Shown in pieces: positions 46,444-56,161 of a stretch of 64,000 nucleotides of DNA. The notes beneath the pieces were generated by a model, which ran no database searches, had not been told where the DNA came from, and saw only the letters and a program-made list of their open reading frames with translations. The number at the start of each line of letters is the position of its first letter. Position 1 is the first letter of the stretch. The stretch comes from CAVORD01 sp963698535. GTDB lineage: Bacteria > Bacteroidota > Bacteroidia > Bacteroidales > VadinHA17. The stretch spans positions 1,488,001 to 1,552,000 of the forward strand of contig CAVORD010000001.1 in the NCBI GenBank assembly GCA_963698535.1, given 5' to 3'. A program made the translations under genes and the position numbers.

Positions 46444-46818
46444 TTACTTCTTTGGCCTTTTTGCTCCATATTTCGATCTTCTCTGAGTACGGCCATCAAC
46501 TCCTGATGCATCAAGGGCACCACGTACAAGGTGATACCTGACACCCGGAAGGTCTTTAACCCTGCCACCCCTTATAAGTACTATGGAGTGCTCCTGCAGG
46601 TTATGACCTTCACCAGGAATGTATGCGTTAACTTCTTTACCGTTGGTAAGTCTTACCCTGGCTACCTTCCTCATTGCTGAGTTAGGTTTCTTTGGTGTCG
46701 TGGTATAAACACGAACACAGACACCACTCCTCTGCGGGCATGAATCCAAAGCAGGAGCCTTACTTTTATCAAGCAGAGTCTTCCTGCCTTTTCTTACTAA
46801 TTGTTGTATTGTCGGCAT
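46444..46818 (-). CDS. rpsL: Ribosomal protein S12
   Basis: The 124-residue intact frame MPTIQQLVRKGRKTLLDKSK contains TTPKKPNSAMRK and RGGRVKDLPGVRYH. The two lysines linked to streptomycin sensitivity are unchanged. It is the first gene of the superoperon, with a consensus promoter 46 bp upstream. Confidence 0.96.
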   Translation of the reverse strand: MPTIQQLVRKGRKTLLDKSKAPALDSCPQRSGVCVRVYTTTPKKPNSAMRKVARVRLTNGKEVNAYIPGEGHNLQEHSIVLIRGGRVKDLPGVRYHLVRGALDASGVDGRTQRRSKYGAKRPKK

Positions 46819-46864
46819 ATATACAGTTATTTAGCATTATTGCTTCCCGAAAAAAATCGGTTTG

Positions 46865-46895
46865 CAAAGGTATTATATTAATTTATTATTCGCAA
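46865..46895 (-). promoter_or_regulatory. Promoter of the str-S10-spc-alpha superoperon
   Basis: On the minus strand TTG (46893-46895), 20 nt, then TACCTTTG (46865-46872) fits the Bacteroidota promoter consensus. A small CCGA/TCGG hairpin lies in the predicted leader before rpsL. Confidence 0.8.
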
Positions 46896-47169
46896 CATAT
46901 TTGTTTTTATTCTCTACCATATTATTAATGGCCGCGCTTAAGCTTAAAATGCTCTGCACCCTTCCGATGGAAGAGATAAAAACCCTAATAAAATCTACCT
47001 GTAATGTAAGTTTTAACAGGTTCCTTCCCGACCAGCCCCTATGTAGAAAATCTTTTATAAACTTACTCCGGAGGGATAACCGGTACTCCTGTGGTCCTAA
47101 AACCGCCGCAAAGAAAAGAATTTTTTTGTAATTGAGCGACACGTTCTTAAACAATTTTCAAAATTTTGT
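46896..47169. other. Divergent intergenic region between rpsL and the EF-G paralogue
   Basis: The gap between the rpsL promoter and the paralogue promoter holds about 270 bp without a convincing gene. A 93-codon minus-strand frame (47154 to 46873) ends inside the rpsL promoter and shows no family resemblance. A CCGG-flanked small hairpin and a GT/AC-rich stretch near 47070-47105 are the only visible structure. Confidence 0.4.
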
Positions 47170-47177
47170 TATTTTTG
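47170..47177 (+). promoter_or_regulatory. Possible -7 element (TATTTTTG) of the EF-G paralogue
   Basis: TATTTTTG fits TAnnTTTG and lies 51 bp before the start. No clean TTG is present at -33, so support is moderate. Confidence 0.4.
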
Positions 47178-47228
47178 ACAGCCCAAAATGTATATATATA
47201 AATAAAGTATAACGAATATTTTCCATAC

Positions 47229-49386
47229 ATGAAAACGTATCAGTCGGACCAGATAAAGAATATCGCCATTCTTGGAAACTCCGGCTCGGGTAAAACAACC
47301 CTGGCCGAGGCGATGATTTTTAATGGAGGTGTGATCGACAGAAGAGGAACAGTCGACGGCAAGAACACCGTATCGGATTACAGGCCCATTGAGCATGAAA
47401 ACGGTAACTCTATCTTCTCAACTGTACTCTATACAGAGTTTAACAATGCCAAAATCAATATTCTCGACACACCCGGTCTCGATGATTTCTGCGGTGGTGT
47501 TATCTCTTCCCTTTATGCAGCCGACTGTGCATTGCTTCTGGTAAATGCTCAGAATGGAGTTGAGGTTGGAACAGAAATCCAGTTCCGCCATACTGCCAAT
47601 ATGAATAAGCCGGTTATTATAGGTATAAACGACCTGGATCACGAAAAATCAAACTTTGACAAAAGTGTTGAGATGCTGCGTGAAAGGCTTGGTTCAAACG
47701 TAACACTTATCCAGTTCCCTGTTAATGAAGGTTTGGGTTTCAACTCTGTGATTGATGTTATCAAGATGAAAATGCTCCGCTATGGTAAGGATGGCGGCAA
47801 ATACGAACTGGTAGATATTCCTGCTGAGTATGCAGAGAAAGCATCTGAACTTCAGACACAGCTGATAGAAAAAGCCGCTGAGAGCGATGAGTCTCTTATG
47901 GAACTTTTCTTTGCTAACGATACATTAACAGAGGATGAGATCAGAAAAGGTCTTAAGGAAGGTATCACAAAAAGAGGTCTCTTCCCTGTGCTGTGTCTCT
48001 CAGCAAAATCAAACGTTGGGGTCGACAGGATTATGGAGTTCATAGTAAATGTTGCTCCTATGGCTAAAAACCTTCCGGGCTTCATTAACAATAAGAACAC
48101 GGAGATCAAATCCGACCCTGCCGGACCTGCTTCAACCTTTGTTTTTAAGACATCTGTGGAGGAGCATATCGGCGAGATCAACTACTTTAAGGTTATCTCC
48201 GGAAAAATTACTGAAAGCATGGATGTGGTAAACACATCGAACGGAACGAAGGAGAGACTTTCTCAGATATATATTTGTGCCGGTAAAAACAGGACCAAGG
48301 TATCGGAGATGAATGCAGGTGATATCGGAGCCTTCGTGAAACTGAAAAACACAAAGACAAACCATACACTCAATGCACCCGGGCAGGACTGGAGCTTCCC
48401 AGGTATGAAGTTTCCAAATCCTAAATACCGCGCAGCTATCAAGCCTTTGAGTGAAGGTGATGATGAGAAACTTGGTGAAGCTCTCAACAGGATGCATCTG
48501 GAAGATCCTACAATACTTATAGAATATTCAAAGGAACTGAAGCAGATCATCATTTCAGGACAGGGTGAATATCACCTTAATATTCTGAAGTGGCATCTTG
48601 ATAATATTTTCAAGATAGAGACCAACTATCTTGCACCTAAGATCCCATACCGCGAAACTATTACAAAGGTTGCTCAGGCCGATTACAGGCATAAGAAACA
48701 ATCGGGCGGATCGGGACAGTTTGGTGAGGTTCACATGGTAATTGAACGTTATGAGGAAGGTTCCGCTCCTAAACCTATGATGACTATCAATGGCAAGGAG
48801 ATAAAGATGGCTAACCGCGACAGGGAGGAGATAGTCATTGCCCTGGGGTGGTAAACTGGAGTATATAAACTGTATCGTTGGTGGAAGCATCGATGCACGT
48901 TTTATGCCTGCAATCCTTAAGGGTATAATGGAAAAAATGGAGGTTGGTCCACTTACAGGATCATATGCACGCGACATAAGGGTTTATGTTTACGATGGTA
49001 AGATGCACCCGGTCGATTCAAACGAAATTTCTTTCCGTCTGGCAGGACGTAATGCTTTCAGCCAGGCCTTTAAGACTGCCGGACCAAAGATCATGGAACC
49101 TGTATACGATGTGGACATCATGGTACCCGCCGACAGGATGGGTGATGTTATCAGCGACCTTCAGGGACGTCGTGGTATGGTTCTCGGTATGTCGAGCGAG
49201 AAGGGCTTTGAGGTTATTAAAGCCAAAGTGCCTCTGGCAGAGATGAATAAGTACTCTACCGCACTAAGCTCAATAACAGGCGGACGGGCAATGTATTCGA
49301 TGAAATTTGCCGAGTACGCTCAGGTACCTTCCGAGATACAGGATGCCGTCATCAAGGCTTACGAGTCAGAGGAAGAAGACGAATAG
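47229..49386 (+). CDS. EF-G paralogue (EF-G2 type) lacking the catalytic histidine; one indel
   Basis: This full-length EF-G-like translational GTPase (about 718 residues) has P-loop GNSGSGKTTLAEAM and switch I GTVDGKNTVSDYRP. Its G3 motif DTPGLDDF has Leu instead of the catalytic His, and its G4 motif is NDLD instead of NKxD. Domains II-V are recognisable (SGQGEYHLNILKWHL, LPWGGKLEYINCIVGG, GGRAMYSMKFAEYAQVP). One indel near 48838 splits the frame. A related Bacteroides EF-G2 has, as I recall, been described as lacking GTPase activity and needed during starvation; equivalence here is inferred. Confidence 0.88.
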
Positions 49387-49408
49387 TGGCAACACCTCTA
49401 ATAATAGA

Positions 49409-49441
49409 AATAGCCCCGGAGAACCGGGGCTATTTTGTTTT
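49409..49441 (+). terminator. Intrinsic terminator of the EF-G paralogue
   Basis: A perfect 11-bp stem AATAGCCCCGG / CCGGGGCTATT with an AGAA loop is followed by a T-rich tail (TTGTTTTA), 23 bp after the stop codon. Confidence 0.88.
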
Positions 49442-49462
49442 ATGAGATATGTAGGTTCTTAA

Positions 49463-49756
49463 CTACACTGTCTTCATCACATCCCAGACAAAGGCCCTTA
49501 TACCTACCTCCTCATTAACACCATCGATCTTCTTTACCTTGGCAAGGATAGGGTCGACCAAATCGTCATCAACAAACACCAGCATCGAGGAGTTGATCTC
49601 GGGCCATGTGTGGGTGCCCAGGTGAGGTACTCCTCCCCTGCTGCCACTGCCTTTAACATTCTCCCACATACTGTATCCGTCGATGCCCAGTACTGTAAGC
49701 ATGTACTCCACCTTTTCGGTGAGTGCCTGATTGTATATTATCATTACTGCTTTCAT
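49463..49756 (-). CDS. PII-like small protein of the RND efflux operon
   Basis: The 97-residue product (MKAVMIIYNQALTEKVEYMLTVLGI, ending IRAFVWDVMKTV) has the ferredoxin-like length and pattern of PII-superfamily proteins. The T-loop region is replaced by a Gly/His-rich GSGSRGGVPHLGTHTWPEI. It is the last gene of the TetR-TolC-adaptor-RND unit, 12 bp after the pump. Similar genes accompany RND pumps in Bacteroidota. A ligand or metal sensing role is inference. Confidence 0.7.
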   Translation of the reverse strand: MKAVMIIYNQALTEKVEYMLTVLGIDGYSMWENVKGSGSRGGVPHLGTHTWPEINSSMLVFVDDDLVDPILAKVKKIDGVNEEVGIRAFVWDVMKTV

Positions 49757-49768
49757 CTTTTCTCTTTT

Positions 49769-52700
49769 TTAGTTTTCATCAAGGAATGCAAGCTCCTTGT
49801 AGATTGCCTGATTCTTGCTTCTCTCGCCCCTGCGTGCAAATATCACATACACTATTGGAACGATCACAAGTGTTACAATTGTTGAGAAGACGAGTCCGCC
49901 GATAACGGCTATACCCATCGGGCTCCACAATTCTGAACCGTTGCCCACACTGAGCGCCAGCGGCAGCATACCAAGGATAGTTGTAAGGGAGGTCATAAGA
50001 ACAGGTCTTAGCCTCGATCTTCCCGAAATTGCTACAGCTTCATACAACTCCATTCCACGCTCACGCATAAGATTGATATAATCTACCAGCACAATAGCAT
50101 TCTTTACCACAATACCAATAAGCATCACGGCTCCGATACCTGAGATAAGACTAAGTGTTGTCCCGGTCAGCCACAAGGCTAAAGCTACCCCTGAAAAGGC
50201 AAATGGTATGGAGAACATTATAATGAAAGGCATCTTGAGTGATTCAAACTGAGAAGCCATAACAAGGTAAACAAGGACCAGACTTAACAACATCAGAAGT
50301 CCGATGTCCATTGCTGCATCCATCTGATCCTGGATAGCACCCGATATTGCCACGATCACTCCTGAAGGAATATCTGTCTCATCTATTGCCTTCTGCAAAT
50401 TTACTGAAAGTTCAGTAAGAGAGACCTTATAAGGGGTAATGGATACCCTCACTATGCGCTCCCTCCTTTTTCTTTCAATATTAGGTGGCGACCAGAACTC
50501 CTTGATCTCGGCAATCTCTGCCAGACGCACAATCTGGCCCGTTGGTGTGGCAATACCAATGTTCTCTATCTCAGTCAGTGAGTTTCTGAATTGATTTTTG
50601 AATCTTACTGTTACGTTATATTCATCCCCAAACTGCCTTAATCTGGTGGCTGTCATTCCTTCGACACGATTCTTGACAGCCATAGAAACTGTGGCTGTAC
50701 TAAGCCCATGCATTATCATCTTATTCTGGTCGAGAATAATCTGAAGTTCGGGTTTCGATTTGTCGCGGCTTATCTGAACATCGCTTGCTCCTTTTATTAC
50801 AGAGAACTTCTCCTTAAGCTGCTCCGCAACATAGTTGGTCTCATTTATGTCATACCCGTATATCTCTACATCCACGGCATTGCTTCCAAAACTGCCCATA
50901 TTCTGGGTAGTTGTTACCTGATAGTTAACTATTTCAGGATATTCTGCAAATTCTTTTCTCAGGGCTTCGGCGATCTGCCAGACATCCCTGTCCCTCTCTT
51001 CCGGCGGAACAAGACTCATGGTAATATTAATGGTATGCGTTCCTCCTGCATTGAAAATAGAGGCAAAGCTGCCATTATCATCCGAACCTGTCGATGCTGA
51101 AATAAGTGTCACCTCAGGGAACTTCTCCTTTACCAGTGCCTCTATCTTATAGGTGGTGAGTCTTGTCTGATCATCGCGTGTTCCTGTCTGGAGTTCAACG
51201 TTTGCACCAACAAATGATTCGTCGGCCGACGGCATGAATTCAGTGCCTATAACAGTGAAAAGCGACATCGAAAGCACGAAAACAACTATTGAGATGACAG
51301 AGACCACTGTCTTATGCCTGAGTGCCCAGCGCAGTGTCTTCTCATAGAAGCTGTCGAACCAGTCAAGGCCCTTTCTTATTGTATTATCGTAGCCATATTT
51401 GTTCTCCACCTTCTTTGAGGGCCTCAGCTTCATCATTAACGAACTAAGGGTAGGAGTAAGTGTTATAGCTGCTATCGTGGATGTGACGGTTGTGAGAGTA
51501 ACAATCAGACCAAGCTGTCTGAAAAGTATCCCTGTAAGTCCCGACACCAGTGTTAACGGGAAGAAAACTGCCACCACGGTAAGTGTTGTCACTATTACGG
51601 CCAGCCATACCTCGTTGGTTGCATAAATGGCCGCCTCCCGTGGCCTGCTTCCCCTCTCGATGTGCCGCGTTATATTCTCCAGTACCACTATCGCATCATC
51701 CACTACCATACCTATAGCTATTGAAAGCGACGATAATGAGATAATATTTATAGATGCGTCGGCTATATAGAGGTAGATAAATGCAACAATAAGAGATATT
51801 GGTATGGTTAATATTATAATAATCGTTGCCCGCCATCTTCCAAGGAAGAATAGCACTACAAGTATCACAAAGATCGCTGCATACATCAGCGTTGAGGTCA
51901 GGTTACTTATCGAGTCCTCAACAAAATCTGAAGTATCGAAAATCTTCGCGATCTTGACATCGGCCGGAAGCGTCTTCTGAAGCTCTTCTATCTGTGCTTC
52001 AACCTCATTACAGACATTAACAGTATTTGCTCCGGATGTTTTCTGAACAAACAGTCGCAGTCCTGTCGCTCCGTTTATCCTCTCCTCGGCCCTAACCTCC
52101 CGTATGGTGTCGTTAACCTCGGCCACATCGCGCAGATAGATATTACTGCCATTAAATGAGCCAACTACCAGGCTCTTGATCACATCACTCTCAGCAAATT
52201 CACCCTGTATCCTTAGCGGGTAATCAAGTGCTCCCATTTCGATATATCCGGCTGGCATGTTCAGGTTCTCAGCCCTTATTATATTACCTATCTGCTCGAC
52301 AGTAATGTTATAAGCCTCCATCTTCCGGGGATCGACTTCAACATATATCTCTCTTCCGGGGGCACCAGCCAAACCAACAGAGCCGACACCTTCGATCCTG
52401 TTGAGCGGGTTCACGATCCTCTCATCGAGTAACTTTTCCAGACCTGCATAACTCTCTTCCGCTGTTATTGCATAGTAGATAATAGGCATGAAACTGGAAT
52501 TGAACTTAAGAATAGTTGGACTTTCAGCATCTTCCGGAAGCAACCGTTCAACAAAGCTGAGGTTGCTCCTTATATCATTTGACGCTTCATTAAGGTCCGA
52601 TCCATACTCAAATTCAAGAAAAATAACAGAAAGGTTATCACTTGATGTTGAGGTTATTTCCTTGAGATTTGAGATGGTATTAAGTGTCCCCTCAATAGGC

Positions 52701-52894
52701 CGGGTAACGTTTGTTTCAATATCTGCAGCACTTGCTCCAGGGTAGGAAGTAACTACAGTAACAAATGGCAGTTCTATTTCGGGGTAAAGATCCACCGGCA
52801 GTTGCACCAGCGAATATATCCCCATAACCATCAGGCCTACAAAAATAAGGATCGTGGTCAGGGGTCTTTTTACCGCATTGCTATATATACTCAT
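49769..52894 (-). CDS. RND efflux pump inner-membrane permease (AcrB/HAE family)
   Basis: The 1041-residue protein has the AcrB layout: a first transmembrane helix (PLTTILIFVGLMVMGIYSLV), two large periplasmic loops and two six-helix bundles. The proton-relay Asp pair lies in GMVVDDAIVVLEN. Later helices include GIVVKNAIVLVDYINL and SRLRPVLMTSLTTILGMLPLA. It exports drugs or other lipophilic compounds with the adjacent adaptor and TolC; substrates cannot be read from the sequence. Confidence 0.95.
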   Translation of the reverse strand: MSIYSNAVKRPLTTILIFVGLMVMGIYSLVQLPVDLYPEIELPFVTVVTSYPGASAADIETNVTRPIEGTLNTISNLKEITSTSSDNLSVIFLEFEYGSDLNEASNDIRSNLSFVERLLPEDAESPTILKFNSSFMPIIYYAITAEESYAGLEKLLDERIVNPLNRIEGVGSVGLAGAPGREIYVEVDPRKMEAYNITVEQIGNIIRAENLNMPAGYIEMGALDYPLRIQGEFAESDVIKSLVVGSFNGSNIYLRDVAEVNDTIREVRAEERINGATGLRLFVQKTSGANTVNVCNEVEAQIEELQKTLPADVKIAKIFDTSDFVEDSISNLTSTLMYAAIFVILVVLFFLGRWRATIIIILTIPISLIVAFIYLYIADASINIISLSSLSIAIGMVVDDAIVVLENITRHIERGSRPREAAIYATNEVWLAVIVTTLTVVAVFFPLTLVSGLTGILFRQLGLIVTLTTVTSTIAAITLTPTLSSLMMKLRPSKKVENKYGYDNTIRKGLDWFDSFYEKTLRWALRHKTVVSVISIVVFVLSMSLFTVIGTEFMPSADESFVGANVELQTGTRDDQTRLTTYKIEALVKEKFPEVTLISASTGSDDNGSFASIFNAGGTHTINITMSLVPPEERDRDVWQIAEALRKEFAEYPEIVNYQVTTTQNMGSFGSNAVDVEIYGYDINETNYVAEQLKEKFSVIKGASDVQISRDKSKPELQIILDQNKMIMHGLSTATVSMAVKNRVEGMTATRLRQFGDEYNVTVRFKNQFRNSLTEIENIGIATPTGQIVRLAEIAEIKEFWSPPNIERKRRERIVRVSITPYKVSLTELSVNLQKAIDETDIPSGVIVAISGAIQDQMDAAMDIGLLMLLSLVLVYLVMASQFESLKMPFIIMFSIPFAFSGVALALWLTGTTLSLISGIGAVMLIGIVVKNAIVLVDYINLMRERGMELYEAVAISGRSRLRPVLMTSLTTILGMLPLALSVGNGSELWSPMGIAVIGGLVFSTIVTLVIVPIVYVIFARRGERSKNQAIYKELAFLDEN

Positions 52895-52917
52895 AATATC
52901 TTATTGCTAATCTTAAA

Positions 52918-53976
52918 CTACTTGATCACCTTCACACTTACTCCGTCTGAAAGTTTGGCCTGCCCTTCGATAACAAGGTTAACACCTTCAGTGAGTTCCT
53001 CCGATCTGATCTCTAACTTCTCATCGAATCTCTTGCCCATAATAACCTTTATCCTTCGGGCCTTTCCATTCTCTGCGATAAATATATATCTGTTATTGGT
53101 CCCCTCCTGTACCATTACAGTATTTGCAGGCACTACAAAGGTGTTTATCTCACCTATCAGCATCGAAACCTTAACATACATTCCCGGCTTCAGTATCTCC
53201 TTGTCATTGTTAATCTCGATCTCAACATTGAACGACCTGGTCATAGCGTTAACGGTAGGGTGAACAAGTGTTACCTTCCCCTCGAACTTTGATGATGGGT
53301 ATATATCAGAAGTAACTGTTGCTTTCATTCCCTTCCTGACCTGCGGGTAGTATTGTTCTGAAATGCTGACAATAACCTTCAGCGGAGATACCTGCATAAC
53401 GGTAACCACAGCTGATTTACCTGTCATGGTTGTAGGTGCTCCTGAATACATCTCACCATTTTCAAAATACTTGCCTGTTACTATCCCGTTAAACGGGGCC
53501 TCAAGGAGCGTGTTCTCCTCCATGTACTCCATATTGGATTTTGTAACATCGTACTGAAGCTTCATCTGATCATACTGCTGCTGTCTGACACTTCCTGTAA
53601 GCAAAAGGGTGTCAAGACGTGCCAGGTCTTTTGCCAGTCCCTGGAACTGTAATTTTGTCTGAAGAAGCTGAGTACGGTCCATCTGAAAGAGGTTGTCTCC
53701 CTTCTTAACCCGGTCACCAACTTCAACAAATATCTTCTCAATACGTCCAGGCATGGAAGGAGCCATGTTAACTTCCTCGTAAGCCTGCACTGTTGCGCTA
53801 TAATCAATGGTTAGGGCTATGTCGGTCTTAACCAGTGGAATAACACTTACCGGGATAGCCGCTGAATCAGCAGATACAACATTGGCAGCATCGGTACCAT
53901 TGCCTTCTTTTGGCTGGCATGCTACTATGAAAGCAACAAAAGGCACCAGCATTAAAATCTTAATCAATCGGTTCAT
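52918..53976 (-). CDS. RND efflux periplasmic adaptor (membrane fusion) lipoprotein
   Basis: The 352-residue product has a lipoprotein signal with Cys at about 20 (VAFIVACQPKEGN). A split biotinyl-lipoyl-like domain (APSMPGRIEKIFVEVGDRVKKGDNLFQMD, LEAPFNGIVTGKYFENGEMY), a short hairpin and beta-barrel domains follow. It links the pump and TolC. It lies 23 bp before the pump gene. Confidence 0.94.
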   Translation of the reverse strand: MNRLIKILMLVPFVAFIVACQPKEGNGTDAANVVSADSAAIPVSVIPLVKTDIALTIDYSATVQAYEEVNMAPSMPGRIEKIFVEVGDRVKKGDNLFQMDRTQLLQTKLQFQGLAKDLARLDTLLLTGSVRQQQYDQMKLQYDVTKSNMEYMEENTLLEAPFNGIVTGKYFENGEMYSGAPTTMTGKSAVVTVMQVSPLKVIVSISEQYYPQVRKGMKATVTSDIYPSSKFEGKVTLVHPTVNAMTRSFNVEIEINNDKEILKPGMYVKVSMLIGEINTFVVPANTVMVQEGTNNRYIFIAENGKARRIKVIMGKRFDEKLEIRSEELTEGVNLVIEGQAKLSDGVSVKVIK

Positions 53977-54000
53977 TATTTGAAATTTATATGGTTCTTA

Positions 54001-55335
54001 TTAATAATTGTTCAATAGTTTGTCTAACGAGAGTTTGGTCTGGAGCAGGTTCATCAACGATGAAATATATCCGTTCTGTGCCTGCAAAAGGTTGTTGCTT
54101 GAAAGAGTGAGTTCAAGACTCGAGACCATACCCTGCTTATATTTGTTTTCAGTGCTCTGGTAAACCCTCTTTGCAACCTCTATATTACCCAGCGAAAGCT
54201 GATATTGCTCCTCCGCACTTTTTAGATTATATCTCAATTGTTTCTCCTGTAGCAAAATCTGGTCGGATACCTGTGCAGTTGTTTCCATTGCCTTCTTCAT
54301 ACCGAACTCGGCCTTTTTTATTCGTGAGTACCGCATACCGCTTGCAAAAATTGGAACAGAGAGCTGAAGGCCTATCATTGAATTAGGAAACCACTGAAGA
54401 TCATTCAGTTTGTCGCCCATACCACTCTTTGAATAGGAATAGAACCCCGACAAAGTTGGCAGTACAGCCGCTTTCTGACCTTTCAGGTTTAAAGCAGACA
54501 GCTCTTGCTGTGATTTGACCATCCTGTATCCGAAGTTGTCCTCCAATACCAGTTTCTCCTTAAGCAGTTCGTCTGTGTTGAGAGAAGCTATAACTGTATT
54601 GAGATCATCCTTAAGCATGAAGGTTGTGCCGGCATCGAGACCCAATTGAAAACGCATCAGGTTGTAGGAAAGTTCCAGACCTCTCTCCATTGAGCTTTTT
54701 GTATTCCTTACCATTGCGAGCGACATCTCCAGTTGATCGACATCTGTTGACTCTGCCATACCAACCGAGAACATTGCTTTTGTTGATCTGAGATTCTCCT
54801 CAAGGTTGGCAATATTGCCCTCAAGAACACCTATAGACTCTTTCGATATCAATATAAGGTGATATGTTCCAATAACACTCTCCCTAATATCCTGTTCTGT
54901 TTTCATTACTGCATCGTCACTTATCTTGCCTGATATCTTTGCAGCCTGAATACCCACATAATAGGGGGCGCTGAAGAGGAGAAGAGATGCCTGGACACCA
55001 AACCCTGAATTGTACTTCGATCCAAACTGAACAGGTATTTTAACCCCTGGTGTTCCAAAAAACTCTCCTGGCAGAAGAGTGGTCATAAGTTTCAGGTTAT
55101 CGTTAAGGGAGGCACTTCCATTCACTTGAGGCAAACCATTGGAGATAGCCTCCCAGACAGCCATCCTTGATGCGTCGCGATCAAGTCTTGATGATTTTAC
55201 ACTCCTGTTGTTTATCAACGCATATTCCTGCGCTTCTGCAATCGAAAGCTCCATCACATTCGCAGACTCCTGGGCCAGTGAATTTGATACGATCATCGAT
55301 GCACATAAAATAGTTAATAGTAATCTTAGTTTCAT
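54001..55335 (-). CDS. TolC-family outer-membrane channel
   Basis: The 444-residue secreted protein (signal peptide ending LAQES) has two OEP-type repeats with long alpha-helices and short strands (AQEYALINNRSVKSSRLDRDAS, KYKQGMVSSLELTLSSNNLLQAQNGYISSL). It forms the outer-membrane duct of the tripartite pump. It is 24 bp upstream of the adaptor. Confidence 0.93.
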   Translation of the reverse strand: MKLRLLLTILCASMIVSNSLAQESANVMELSIAEAQEYALINNRSVKSSRLDRDASRMAVWEAISNGLPQVNGSASLNDNLKLMTTLLPGEFFGTPGVKIPVQFGSKYNSGFGVQASLLLFSAPYYVGIQAAKISGKISDDAVMKTEQDIRESVIGTYHLILISKESIGVLEGNIANLEENLRSTKAMFSVGMAESTDVDQLEMSLAMVRNTKSSMERGLELSYNLMRFQLGLDAGTTFMLKDDLNTVIASLNTDELLKEKLVLEDNFGYRMVKSQQELSALNLKGQKAAVLPTLSGFYSYSKSGMGDKLNDLQWFPNSMIGLQLSVPIFASGMRYSRIKKAEFGMKKAMETTAQVSDQILLQEKQLRYNLKSAEEQYQLSLGNIEVAKRVYQSTENKYKQGMVSSLELTLSSNNLLQAQNGYISSLMNLLQTKLSLDKLLNNY

Positions 55336-55361
55336 ATTTAGATATTTATTCTTTGCTGTGA

Positions 55362-55978
55362 TTATTTATTCTGAAGAATCTCATCAATCCTGGCCAGGCC
55401 TTTTGTGGTGGAAATCCCTCTCATATAGTTTAAAAATGTGTGCTTCCATATCTCCTCCTTCGAAAAGGATGCGGGCAGGATAGTGGTCGGGGTCTCCAGC
55501 TGAACTGAATAAGCCCCGCCAGACACCTGTTTGCAATATCTGAATTAAGGTCATCACGGAATAGTCCTTCCGATATTCCTCTGTCAATAATTAGTTTGCC
55601 ATCGCTCATATCAGCAATCTGATGAGCTGAGCCCGATTTACTAAGGACCTCATGGTGAAACCTTTTCATATCCTCGAAGAAAACCGGATTCACACCTCTG
55701 AGGTGATCTCCCATCAATTCTGTAAGACGAAAAATAGCAGTTATTGCATCGGGTGTCTCCCGCAGGACCTTTTCTATAAGATCTCTCCTCTTTATAACCA
55801 TGCAGTTCAAAACTGCTATGAGAAGTTCATCCTTATCACTGAAGTTTTCATAGATGGTCCTCTTCGACATTCCCAGGTTAACTGCCAGCATGTCCATCGT
55901 CACAGCCCTTATTCCATAAGCGCTGAACATCTTTGCTGCCTCGGTAATTATCCTGTTACTGCAATCAACAACTTCCAT
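55362..55978 (-). CDS. TetR/AcrR-family regulator of the efflux operon (one indel)
   Basis: From the ATG at 55978 the N-terminal HTH is typical: NRIITEAAKMFSAYGIRAVTMDMLAVNLGMSKRTIYENFSDKDELL. A missing base near 55502 shifts the frame. The restored C-terminus is SFSKEEIWKHTFLNYMRGIST, ending IDEILQNK at the TAA 55362. The total is about 205 residues, normal for the family. It is the first gene of the efflux unit, 26 bp before tolC, and presumably represses it. A TTG at 56026 is a less likely start because it lies inside an inverted repeat. Confidence 0.88.
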
Positions 55979-56003
55979 ATCTTTCAAATTCGGTGCAATA
56001 ATG

Positions 56004-56033
56004 AGAAAACTTTTTTGGTTTTCCAAGTTTTCT
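56004..56033. promoter_or_regulatory. Inverted repeat, candidate TetR operator
   Basis: Arms AGAAAACTT (56004-56012) and AAGTTTTCT (56025-56033) are perfectly complementary around a 12-nt spacer. They end 26 bp upstream of the preferred tetR start. A palindrome at this place is what an autoregulating TetR would bind; binding is inferred. Confidence 0.5.
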
Positions 56034-56161
56034 AACGTAAATAATTAATTAATTACTGCTAACGGCAGATTTTTACCGGTGAATGGAGAAAAGTGTCTGC
56101 TATTGACTTTTATCCCAATTATGTTGATATTAGATAAAGATTTCATCCTAATTCAATTGTC

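Noticed and set aside
46873..47154. 93-codon minus-strand frame upstream of rpsL
   Set aside because: It ends inside the rpsL promoter, has no recognisable family pattern or signal, and lies in a divergent promoter region.
55384..55587. Alternative C-terminus of TetR in another frame
   Set aside because: The frame ending IDEILQNK gives a typical TetR C-terminus and length; the other frame does not.
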